Source: Aurelia coerulea
Lineage: Eukaryota > Cnidaria > Scyphozoa > Semaeostomeae > Ulmaridae
Assembly (NCBI GenBank): GCA_039566865.1
Contig: CM076960.1
Location: 13,120,501-13,184,500, forward strand
DNA: 64,000 bases
Direction: 5' to 3'
How positions within the stretch are numbered: the first letter of the stretch is position 1; each line of letters opens with the position of its first letter. The notes beneath the pieces are model-generated. The model searched no databases, was not told the DNA's origin, and was given only the letters and a program-made list of their open reading frames with translations. Of the stretch, positions 33,631 through 44,775 are shown piece after piece. The position numbers and the translations under genes are program-made.

Positions 33631-34261
33631 ATGTCTGCGTTAAATATTGTGTTCAGAAAATTAGAAACTTTCACTGGAAACGGGAACGTCAACCTCAATC
33701 AATGGCTCAAAAGTTTTGAGCGTTGCTGCGTAATTGCCAAAAAGAAAGATGACCTTGTTCTAGGCCAGATTTTGATGTTATGCGCTGATGGCCGGGCGAA
33801 AGCTTGCCTGGATCAATTCGAGGATGCTAAAAATGAACCACAAAAATTTACCGTCCTTAAAAAGCAGCTGCAAGGAATCTTCGACTCTGCCTCCGATCGT
33901 GAAGCCAAAATGTCCAATTTTGAGCAACGCATTCAACACGTCAACGAAAGCAAAAAAGGAGTTCATGACCAGCCCCCTACAGTCCGTCCGCGCTGCAAAT
34001 CCATCAGCAAAGGATGAAGAAATCGATCGGGCTGTGAAAAGAAAATTTCTACAAGGGATACCTGTGTCTTTGCGACGAAATCTGTTCATTTTCTGCCAAA
34101 ATCCTTATGATGCGAAAGTCACTCCCCAAGATCTCCTCAAAGCCAGCCGAGACGCCATTGTTCATCTCTCCACTCCCACCTCCACAACTGATGAGCACTC
34201 TCCCCCCAAAGTACTTGCTGCCAGCCCAATTTGCCTCCCAGCCTCTCCAGCACCCCTTGCA
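33631..34261 (+). pseudogene. Gypsy gag, 5' part
   Basis: The frame starts with ATG at 33631 (MSALNIVFRKLETFTGNGNV) and has a capsid-like region: LNQWLKSFERCCVIAKKKDD, then LMLCADGRAKACLDQFEDA. Near the A6 run at about 33953-33958 it shifts by one base. It then continues as EFMTSPLQSVRAANPSAKDE and IDRAVKRKFLQGIPVSLRR up to 34261. There element X interrupts it; gag resumes at 52054 in the same frame. The frameshift is consistent with decay of an old copy. Confidence 0.8.
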
Positions 34262-34543
34262 CAGGCCTGGCCGTACATCGCTCTCCTCAATGAAATCAAG
34301 CGGGCGATTTTCATTCCATAGAAAATCATCATTAAGAGTGTATGAATAAATGAGGAATCCAATATTAAATTTATATTTCAAACAATAAAAAGTGAGTAAC
34401 AATATGAAATATGACTAATCGCCAGCCTAGCGCCGCAGGATGATCATCCATGTACAGTTTGTTTGCAGGAAACGTTTTACTGTCTCTACATGCATTTAGA
34501 GACATAGTGTAGTGTTTGAAGTATACTAATTTAACCCACCAGC

Positions 34544-34844
34544 ATGGTGGAGGCGTACGAGTCATCAAGCCAACAAACTGCGAACCAGCGTTTCGGATGC
34601 ATTTTACAGTCGGGACGCTATAAGGTTCACAGAGCATCCAGTAACCTTGTTTCCAAAGTTACTCTCTGCCCCTCACGCATGCCAGTAAGTTTTCTAATTA
34701 GTTATTTCTGTAAGCTATGTATATATCTTTGTCAGTTTTGAACTGTTTTCACAGGGAAAAGCATTCTCTTCCCGGTTTTATGTTGCTTTGTTTGGGCTTT
34801 GTTTGTTAGTTTTTTCTGTTTGTAGCTTTGCCACGATAATGTGA
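34544..34844 (+). CDS. Candidate two-exon microprotein frame in R (speculative)
   Basis: An ATG in good context (CCAGCATGG) opens 47 codons: MVEAYESSSQQTANQRFG ... VTLCPSRMP. These end exactly at a GTAAGT donor (34685). A 70-nt intron-like piece ends in CTGTTTTCACAG (34754). The next frame, in phase, adds GKAFSSRFYVALFGLCLLVF and on to a TGA at 34842-34844. The product would be 76 residues with one C-terminal hydrophobic helix. All three inverted copies keep both pieces, with the donor GTAGGT there. It may be chance; no homologue is recognised. Confidence 0.25.
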
Positions 34845-35164
34845 CACATTGATAGGAGAATTAGTTAACTATACTCATGTATAAGGAAAATCAAGTGGGT
34901 ATATAAACTCACGTTTCTCTTTCAAAGTTGTGGCTTGTTCTAGTCTTGTTTCCACGCGTCAGTCCTTCATCGCGAATTTCATGAATGAAATGTGATGAGA
35001 CCAACGGGTATTTATGTACCAGCTTTTGGGGTGTAAATCAGCGGTGTCTAATGTCTTGTCATATGCAGCGCCTGAAGCTGTGACTAGCCATAGAGGCAAT
35101 TCATGATGTTGTACAGACGAGTGTATTTTTATCTTCTTGGTTTTCTTGTGTTTTACAGTGTATA

Positions 35165-36110
35165 TGTGTGAAAGGCTTGTTAGGCCGATCTTTCGTGAAA
35201 TTGTTGATATATTTCTTAAAAGGCTTGTTAGGCCAATTTTTAATCATATTGTTTTGGGATTTTTTGTTTTCTATTTCTACGAGTTTCTCATTTTGTTTGC
35301 TGCTGTGTTATTGTAAGAGGCTTGTTAGGCCAATTTTTCATCATCTTGCTCTGGAATTTTTGTTCTCTATTTGTACGGGTTTCTTATTTTTTTGCTGTGT
35401 TTATTGTAAGGGGCTTGTCAGGCCGAGTGTATTTTTTTCTTCTGGGTTTTCTAGCGTTCTTACAGTGTATATGTGTGAAAGGCTTGTTAGGCCGATCTTT
35501 CGTGAAATTGTTGGTATATTTCTTAAAAGGCTTGTTAGGCCAATTTTTAATCATATTGTTTTGAGATTTTTTGTTCTCTATTTCGAGTTTCTCATTTTGT
35601 TTGCTGCTGTGTTATTGTAAAAGGCTTGTTAGGCCAATTTTTCATCATCTTGCTCTGGAATTTTTGTTCTCCATTTGTACGGGTTTCTTATTTTTTTTGC
35701 TGTGTTTATTGTAAGGGGCTTGTCAGGCCTGGCATTTTTGTAACTTTGTTGCTCTCGTCGTTGTTGTGAAGGGCTAGTTAGGCCAGTGTTTGCTAAGGCT
35801 TGTTAGGCCAATCTTTGGTGATATTGTAGTTATATTCATAGGGTTCTTTGCTGCTCTCGTCGTTGTTGTGAAGGGCTAGTTAGGCCAGTGTTTGCTAAGG
35901 CTTGTTAGGCCAATCTTTGGTGATATTGTAGTTATAGTTATAGGGTTCTTTGTTGCTCTCGTCGTTGTTGTGAAAGGCTAGTTAGGCCAGTGTTTGCTGT
36001 GAAAGGCTTGTTAGGCCAATCTTTGGTGATATTGTAGTTATAGTTATAGGGTTCTGGGTATCCTATTTTCGTTGGGGTGTTCGTTGTGAATGGCTAGGCC
36101 AATCTTGTTA
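35165..36110 (+). repeat. Interspersed GGCTTGTTAGGCC motif array in R
   Basis: About 15 copies of (A)GGCTTGTTAGGCC or GGCTAGTTAGGCC occur at 25-100-bp intervals, separated by T-rich spacers that also repeat (for example GATATTGTAGTTATA and CTCTCGTCGTTGTTGTGAA). Each motif has GGC and GCC halves able to form a small stem. Open frames across it read as Phe/Leu-rich repeats and are not believable proteins. Confidence 0.85.
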
Positions 36111-36259
36111 TTATCTTGTTGTGATAATTTTTTATTTTCTTTGTCCATTTGGCGTTGTTTTATGTTTTCAATATGAGTGTGTAAATTGTTGTGGATAACA
36201 GATCAAACGTGCAGTCCAGACGATCCCATTGGAGATCCCGCTTTCGTCATAGAGTCAAG

Positions 36260-36880
36260 TTTATATTTCAAACAATAAAAAGTGAATAACAATATGAAAT
36301 ATGACTAATCGCCAGCCTAGCGCCGCAGGATGATCATCCATGTACAGTTTGTTTGCAGGAAACGTTTTACTGTCTCTACATGCATTTAGAGACGTAGTGT
36401 AGTGTTTGAAGTATACTAATTTAACCCACCAGCATGGTGGAGGCGTACGAGTCATCAAGCCAACAAACTGCGAACCAGCGTTTCGGATGCATTTTACAGT
36501 CGGGACGCTATAAGGTTCACAGAGCATCCAGTAACCTTGTTTCCAAAGTTACTCTCTGCCCCTCACGCTTATATTTCAAACAATAAAAAGTGAGTAACAA
36601 TATGAAATATGACTAATCGCCAGCCTAGCGCCGCAGGATGATCATCCATGTAAAGTTTGTTTGCAGGAAACGTTTTACTGTCTCTACATGCATTTAGAGA
36701 CGTAGTGTAGTGTTTGAAGTATACTAATTTAACCCACCAGCATGGTGGAGGCGTACGAGTCATCAAGCCAACAAACTGCGAACCAGCGTTTCGGATGCAT
36801 TTTACAGTCGGGACGCTATAAGGTTCACAGAGCATCCAGTAACCTTGTTTCCAAAGTTACTCTCTGCCCCTCACGCATGC
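36260..36880 (+). repeat. Two truncated R heads (forward)
   Basis: Copies of only the first 309-312 bp of R lie at 36260-36568 and 36569-36880. Both stop at CCTCACGC(ATGC), just before the putative splice donor, and run directly into the next unit. Confidence 0.85.
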
Positions 36881-37001
36881 TGTAGAGACAGTAAAACGTT
36901 TCCTGCAAACAAACTTTACGTGGATGATCATCCTGCGGCGCTAGGCTGGCGATTAGTCATATTTCATATTGTTACTCACTTTTTATTGTTTGAAATATAA
37001 A
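36881..37001 (-). repeat. Truncated R head, inverted
   Basis: Orientation flips at GCATGC/TGTAGAGACAG (36875-36890). About 120 bp of inverted R head follow before the full inverted copies. The flip point is a short palindrome. Confidence 0.8.
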
Positions 37002-40000
37002 CTTGACTCTATGACGAAAGCGGGATCTCCAATGGGATCGTCTGGACTGCACGTTTGATCTGTTATCCACAACAATTTACACACTCATATTGAAAACATA
37101 AAACAACGCCAAATGGACAAAGAAAATAAAAAATTATCACAACAAGATAATAACAAGATTGGCCTAGCCATTCACAACGAACACCCCAACGAAAATAGGA
37201 TACCCAGAACCCTATAACTATAACTACAATATCACCAAAGATTGGCCTAACAAGCCTTTCACAGCAAACACTGGCCTAACTAGCCTTTCACAACAACGAC
37301 GAGAGCAACAAAGAACCCTATAACTATAACTACAATATCACCAAAGATTGGCCTAACAAGCCTTAGCAAACACTGGCCTAACTAGCCCTTCACAACAACG
37401 ACGAGAGCAGCAAAGAACCCTATGAATATAACTACAATATCACCAAAGATTGGCCTAACAAGCCTTAGCAAACACTGGCCTAACTAGCCCTTCACAACAA
37501 CGACGAGAGCAACAAAGTTACAAAAATGCCAGGCCTGACAAGCCCCTTACAATAAACACAGCAAAAAAAATAAGAAACCCGTACAAATGGAGAACAAAAA
37601 TTCCAGAGCAAGATGATGAAAAATTGGCCTAACAAGCCTTTTACAATAACACAGCAGCAAACAAAATGAGAAACTCGAAATAGAGAACAAAAAATCTCAA
37701 AACAATATGATTAAAAATTGGCCTAACAAGCCTTTTAAGAAATATACCAACAATTTCACGAAAGATCGGCCTAACAAGCCTTTCACACATATACACTGTA
37801 AGAACGCTAGAAAACCCAGAAGAAAAAAATACACTCGGCCTGACAAGCCCCTTACAATAAACACAGCAAAAAAATAAGAAACCCGTACAAATAGAGAACA
37901 AAAATTCCAGAGCAAGATGATGAAAAATTGGCCTAACAAGCCTCTTACAATAACACAGCAGCAAACAAAATGAGAAACTCGTAGAAATAGAAAACAAAAA
38001 ATCCCAAAACAATATGATTAAAAATTGGCCTAACAAGCCTTTTAAGAAATATACCAACAATTTCACGAAAGATCGGCCTAACAAGCCTTTCACACATATA
38101 CACTGTAAAACACAAGAAAACCCAGAAGATAAAAATACACTCGTCTGTACAACATCATGAATTGCCTCTATGGCTAGTCACAGCTTCAGGCGCTGCATAT
38201 GACAAGACATTAGACACCGCTGATTTACACCCCAAAAGCTGGTACATAAATACCCGTTGGTCTCATCACATTTCATTCATGAAATTCGCGATGAAGGACT
38301 GACGCGTGGAAACAAGACTAGAACAAGCTACAACTTTGAAAGAAAAACGTGAGTTTATATACCCACTTGATTTTCCTTATACATGAGTATAGTTAACTAA
38401 TTCTCCTATCAATGTGTCACATTATCGTGGCAAAGCTACAAACAGAAAAAACTAACAAACAAAGCCCAAACAAAGCAACATAAAACCGGGAAGAGAATGC
38501 TTTTCCCTGTGAAAACAGTTCAAAAACTGACAAAGATATATACATAGCTTACAGAAATAACTAATTAGAAAACCTACTGGCATGCGTGAGGGGCAGAGAG
38601 TAACTTTGGAAACAAGGTTACTGGATGCTCTGTGAACCTTATAGCGTCCCGACTGTAAAATGCATCCGAAACGCTGGTTCGCAGTTTGTTGGCTTGATGA
38701 CTCGTACGCCTCCACCATGCTGGTGGGTTAAATTAGTATACTTCAAACACTACACTACGTCTCTAAATGCATGTAGAGACAGTAAAACGTTTCCTGCAAA
38801 CAAACTTTACATGGATGATCATCCTGCGGCGCTAGGCTGGCGATTAGTCATATTTCATATTGTTACTCACTTTTTATTGTTTGAAATATAAACTTGACTC
38901 TATGACGAAAGCGGGATCTCCAATGGGATCGTCTGGACTGCACGTTTGATCTGTTATCCACAACAATTTACACACTCATATTGAAAACATAAAACAACGC
39001 CAAATGGACAAAGAAAATAAAAAATTATCACAACAAGATAATAACAAGATTGGCCTAGCCATTCACAACGAACACCCCAACGAAAATAGGATACCCAGAA
39101 CCCTATAACTATAACTACAATATCACCAAAGATTGGCCTAACAAGCCTTTCACAGCAAACACTGGCCTAACTAGCCTTTCACAACAACGACGAGAGCAAC
39201 AAAGAACCCTATAACTATAACTACAATATCACCAAAGATTGGCCTAACAAGCCTTAGCAAACACTGGCCTAACTAGCCCTTCACAACAACGACGAGAGCA
39301 GCAAAGAACCCTATGAATATAACTACAATATCACCAAAGATTGGCCTAACAAGCCTTAGCAAACACTGGCCTAACTAGCCCTTCACAACAACGACGAGAG
39401 CAACAAAGTTACAAAAATGCCAGGCCTGACAAGCCCCTTACAATAAACACAGCAAAAAAAATAAGAAACCCGTACAAATGGAGAACAAAAATTCCAGAGC
39501 AAGATGATGAAAAATTGGCCTAACAAGCCTTTTACAATAACACAGCAGCAAACAAAATGAGAAACTCGAAATAGAGAACAAAAAATCTCAAAACAATATG
39601 ATTAAAAATTGGCCTAACAAGCCTTTTAAGAAATATACCAACAATTTCACGAAAGATCGGCCTAACAAGCCTTTCACACATATACACTGTAAGAACGCTA
39701 GAAAACCCAGAAGAAAAAAATACACTCGGCCTGACAAGCCCCTTACAATAAACACAGCAAAAAAATAAGAAACCCGTACAAATAGAGAACAAAAATTCCA
39801 GAGCAAGATGATGAAAAATTGGCCTAACAAGCCTCTTACAATAACACAGCAGCAAACAAAATGAGAAACTCGTAGAAATAGAAAACAAAAAATCCCAAAA
39901 CAATATGATTAAAAATTGGCCTAACAAGCCTTTTAAGAAATATACCAACAATTTCACGAAAGATCGGCCTAACAAGCCTTTCACACATATACACTGTAAA

Positions 40001-42675
40001 ACACAAGAAAACCCAGAAGATAAAAATACACTCGTCTGTACAACATCATGAATTGCCTCTATGGCTAGTCACAGCTTCAGGCGCTGCATATGACAAGACA
40101 TTAGACACCGCTGATTTACACCCCAAAAGCTGGTACATAAATACCCGTTGGTCTCATCACATTTCATTCATGAAATTCGCGATGAAGGACTGACGCGTGG
40201 AAACAAGACTAGAACAAGCTACAACTTTGAAAGAAAAACGTGAGTTTATATACCCACTTGATTTTCCTTATACATGAGTATAGTTAACTAATTCTCCTAT
40301 CAATGTGTCACATTATCGTGGCAAAGCTACAAACAGAAAAAACTAACAAACAAAGCCCAAACAAAGCAACATAAAACCGGGAAGAGAATGCTTTTCCCTG
40401 TGAAAACAGTTCAAAAACTGACAAAGATATATACATAGCTTACAGAAATAACTAATTAGAAAACCTACTGGCATGCGTGAGGGGCAGAGAGTAACTTTGG
40501 AAACAAGGTTACTGGATGCTCTGTGAACCTTATAGCGTCCCGACTGTAAAATGCATCCGAAACGCTGGTTCGCAGTTTGTTGGCTTGATGACTCGTACGC
40601 CTCCACCATGCTGGTGGGTTAAATTAGTATACTTCAAACACTACACTACGTCTCTAAATGCATGTAGAGACAGTAAAACGTTTCCTGCAAACAAACTTTA
40701 CATGGATGATCATCCTGCGGCGCTAGGCTGGCGATTAGTCATATTTCATATTGTTACTCACTTTTTATTGTTTGAAATATAAACTTGACTCTATGACGAA
40801 AGCGGGATCTCCAATGGGATCGTCTGGACTGCACGTTTGATCTGTTATCCACAACAATTTACACACTCATATTGAAAACATAAAACAACGCCAAATGGAC
40901 AAAGAAAATAAAAAATTATCACAACAAGATAATAACAAGATTGGCCTAGCCATTCACAACGAACACCCCAACGAAAATAGGATACCCAGAACCCTATAAC
41001 TATAACTACAATATCACCAAAGATTGGCCTAACAAGCCTTTCACAGCAAACACTGGCCTAACTAGCCTTTCACAACAACGACGAGAGCAACAAAGAACCC
41101 TATAACTATAACTACAATATCACCAAAGATTGGCCTAACAAGCCTTAGCAAACACTGGCCTAACTAGCCCTTCACAACAACGACGAGAGCAGCAAAGAAC
41201 CCTATGAATATAACTACAATATCACCAAAGATTGGCCTAACAAGCCTTAGCAAACACTGGCCTAACTAGCCCTTCACAACAACGACGAGAGCAACAAAGT
41301 TACAAAAATGCCAGGCCTGACAAGCCCCTTACAATAAACACAGCAAAAAAAATAAGAAACCCGTAAAAATGGAGAACAAAAATTCCAGAGCAAGATGATG
41401 AAAAATTGGCCTAACAAGCCTTTTACAATAACACAGCAGCAAACAAAATGAGAAACTCGAAATAGAGAACAAAAAATCTCAAAACAATATGATTAAAAAT
41501 TGGCCTAACAAGCCTTTTAAGAAATATACCAACAATTTCACGAAAGATCGGCCTAACAAGCCTTTCACACATATACACTGTAAGAACGCTAGAAAACCCA
41601 GAAGAAAAAAATACACTCGGCCTGACAAGCCCCTTACAATAAACACAGCAAAAAAATAAGAAACCCGTACAAATAGAGAACAAAAATTCCAGAGCAAGAT
41701 GATGAAAAATTGGCCTAACAAGCCTCTTACAATAACACAGCAGCAAACAAAATGAGAAACTCGTAGAAATAGAAAACAAAAAATCCCAAAACAATATGAT
41801 TAAAAATTGGCCTAACAAGCCTTTTAAGAAATATACCAACAATTTCACGAAAGATCGGCCTAACAAGCCTTTCACACATATACACTGTAAAACACAAGAA
41901 AACCCAGAAGATAAAAATACACTCGTCTGTACAACATCATGAATTGCCTCTATGGCTAGTCACAGCTTCAGGCGCTGCATATGACAAGACATTAGACACC
42001 GCTGATTTACACCCCAAAAGCTGGTACATAAATACCCGTTGGTCTCATCACATTTCATTCATGAAATTCGCGATGAAGGACTGACGCGTGGAAACAAGAC
42101 TAGAACAAGCTACAACTTTGAAAGAAAAACGTGAGTTTATATACCCACTTGATTTTCCTTATACATGAGTATAGTTAACTAATTCTCCTATCAATGTGTC
42201 ACATTATCGTGGCAAAGCTACAAACAGAAAAAACTAACAAACAAAGCCCAAACAAAGCAACATAAAACCGGGAAGAGAATGCTTTTCCCTGTGAAAACAG
42301 TTCAAAAACTGACAAAGATATATACATAGCTTACAGAAATAACTAATTAGAAAACCTACTGGCATGCGTGAGGGGCAGAGAGTAACTTTGGAAACAAGGT
42401 TACTGGATGCTCTGTGAACCTTATAGCGTCCCGACTGTAAAATGCATCCGAAACGCTGGTTCGCAGTTTGTTGGCTTGATGACTCGTACGCCTCCACCAT
42501 GCTGGTGGGTTAAATTAGTATACTTCAAACACTACACTACGTCTCTAAATGCATGTAGAGACAGTAAAACGTTTCCTGCAAACAAACTTTACATGGATGA
42601 TCATCCTGCGGCGCTAGGCTGGCGATTAGTCATATTTCATATTGTTACTCACTTTTTATTGTTTGAAATATAAAC
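37002..42675 (-). repeat. Three tandem inverted R units, period 1891 bp
   Basis: The boundary word ACTTGACTCT recurs at 37001, 38892 and 40783, exactly 1891 bp apart. The copies are almost identical (for example one C-to-A change near 41367). The last ends GTTTGAAATATAAAC at 42675, mirroring the left border of the forward copy. The whole 34369-42675 block is thus a large imperfect palindrome. The near identity means very recent amplification or ongoing homogenisation. Confidence 0.9.
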
Positions 42676-42956
42676 GCAAGACGTTGAAGAAAGTTAATGT
42701 AAAATCTATTGTATAGCTCCATTGTCATATTTCTCAAAAGTCCTAGGCTCTAAAGCTGATCGTTTCTGGTTATTCGCCTTGCTGAAATGATGCGGTTTTA
42801 ACATGTCGGGAACTTATGGATACCAAATGACTTTTTCAATGGTCTTCAAATAACAGTTAGGTGTAGATTTCAAAGAATTTGTTTATTGGCTATTGCTTTT
42901 CAGAATGTCTTGTTTGTCTTTGGTGTGACTTGTCAAGTAAGTAACGATTTACAGGA
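42676..42956. other. Spacer between R array and LINE-A
   Basis: About 280 bp of unique sequence, presumably part of element X. I see no gene or repeat in it. Confidence 0.5.
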
Positions 42957-42999
42957 GTTTCATTTCATTTCATTTCATTTCATTTTTAATTATTTATAC

Positions 43000-43050
43000 A
43001 CGGTGGCCCCATCAATCAACGACTGCTTTACAGGGGGCCGTGTTAAAAAG
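43000..43050 (-). promoter_or_regulatory. LINE-A 3' UTR stem-loop
   Basis: On the minus strand CACGGCCCCCTGTAAAGCAG is followed by GGGGCCACCGTG, forming a strong stem. LINE-B keeps the same structure (CACGGCCCCCTGTAAAGCAG ... GGGGCTACCGTG at 57739-57788). It is probably the RT recognition site. Confidence 0.65.
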
Positions 43051-43270
43051 CTTACAAAATTAACAATACTTTACTAAAATAACCTAATTACAAGTGATAA
43101 AATCTAAAAAATCTAACTAGAATACTTATGATAAAAAATTAAAAAGAGTAAAATCAAAACTGGTGAATGGAACGAAAAATCACAATCAAATGGTCAAGCA
43201 GAAGGCTGCAGATGGTTTTTTAGTTGGCATTTAAACGAATTAACCCTTTCCGCCTTTGTGGTCCATTTTC

Positions 43271-44220
43271 TGGGCTCATGATTCAAGACATGAAAAATTC
43301 ACCCAAAATGGAAGATTCTCAAAATTCAATGAAATTTGGTGATTAGTGCCTTTTCGATGCCCTGATTTCGCAAATCGACTTCATTTTGAGAAATTTTGAG
43401 GTTTAGGGGGAAAACAGGGGGCATTTATGTTCCAACGTGGGGGCAAATTTCTAGAAAAATAAAAGATGTCAGAATTCAATGAAAATTGGTAAAAAGTACC
43501 TTTTCGATGCCCTGATTTCGAAAATTGACTTCATTTTGAGAAATTTTGAGGTTTAGGGGTAAAACAGGGGGCATTTATGTTCCAACGTGGGGGCAAATTT
43601 CTAGAAAATTTAAAGATGTCAGAATTCAATGAAAATTGGTAAAAAGTACCTTTTCGATGCCCTGATTTCGAAAATCGACTTCATTTTGAGAAATGTTGAG
43701 GTTTAGGGGGAAAACAGGGGGCATTTATGTTCCAACGTGGGGGCAAATTTCTAGAAAAATAAAAGGTGTCAGAATTCAATGAAAATTGGTAAAAAGTACC
43801 TTTTCGATGCCCTGATTTCGAAAATCGACTTCATTTTGAGAAATTGTGAGGTTTAGGGGTAAAACAGGGGGCATTTATGTTCCAACGTGGGGGCAAATTC
43901 TACAAAAATAAAAGATGTCAGAATTCAATGAAAATTTGTGAAAAGTACCTTTTTGATACTCTGATTTCAAAAATCGACTTCATTTTGAGAAATTTTGAGG
44001 TCTAGGGGTAAAACAGGGGGCATTTATGTTCAAATGTGGGGGCAAATTTCAAGACAAATGAAAGGTGTCAAAATCCAATGAAAATTGGTAGAAAGTACCT
44101 TTTTGATGTCTCGATTTCGAAAATCGACTTCATTTTGAGAAATTTTGAGGTTCAGGGAGTATTTATGCACCAATGTGGATGGTAGGGGCAAATTTCAAGA
44201 AAGAATGAAAGCTAAAACTC
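43271..44220 (+). repeat. Left 150-bp satellite array of piggyBac
   Basis: About six tandem units share GGGGCAAATTTCTAGAAAA and TTTTCGATGCCCTGATTTCG (starts at 43441, 43591, 43741 and 43891). Units become more diverged towards the transposase. Confidence 0.92.
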
Positions 44221-44775
44221 AATGAAAGTAGATGGCAACTATCTTTCCGATGGGCTGCTTTTCGTGAAGAAATTACTGTATGAAGGAAAATTGGTCGACA
44301 GTTTGATTGTCTGCAAATACAGCACAGGGTAATTTTACTTCAATTTGCTTTCCAAAGATCCATATGTCACATAAATGTATTCAAGTTCATTGCTGGATGC
44401 CAGTTTGTCATTCTTCTAAAGGACTGGGTATTTCACTAACAATGTATGCCTACAAACAAGAGACAGACAAAGAGTCTACTTTCCTTCCCTTGCTGTATCA
44501 TAATAAAATTGTATTTATTTATTTATTTGCATTTAGAAAGTTTACTAGCACCTTTTCATTTTTGTGGTTATTATTTTAGTTATCTAGCCGAGCATGTCTA
44601 TTCAATTTCGGATCCTACGCGTCATGATCCACATCAAGGTTAATGCGTCTGGCAATATACTAGGGGGTCTGGCGCGAGTGATTTTGGCGCCAAAATTTGA
44701 TCACGTCAGCAGTGATAATTCGTGGGCCTAACCGAATCAATTATCAAATGAAAAGTAGCCTTTTAAAGCCAAAAG

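Larger units (their letters stand above)
34369..36259 (+). repeat. R unit, forward full copy (1.89 kb)
   Basis: R begins TTTATATTTCAAACAATAAA and ends ...TATAGAGTCAAG-like sequence (CATAGAGTCAAG) before the next unit. The first 310 bp (head) contain a short ATG frame. The following part holds about 15 copies of a GGCTTGTTAGGCC-type motif. I recognise no known repeat family. Three inverted full copies lie at 37002-42675, almost identical to this one. Confidence 0.85.

Noticed and set aside
34262..34269. CAGGCCTG as an 8-bp target duplication of element X
   Set aside because: It is part of the inverted termini; treating it as a duplicate leaves gag out of frame, whereas CTTGCA restores the frame.
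34371..34637. 88-residue minus-strand frame in the R head, conserved in all copies
   Set aside because: Conservation is explained by near identity of the copies. It overlaps the stronger plus-strand candidate and has no recognisable domain.
35168..35620. 150-residue open frame repeated in all R units
   Set aside because: It is made of the GGCTTGTTAGGCC repeat and T-rich spacers. The Phe/Leu-rich product is explained by composition, and frames exist in parallel across the same repeat.
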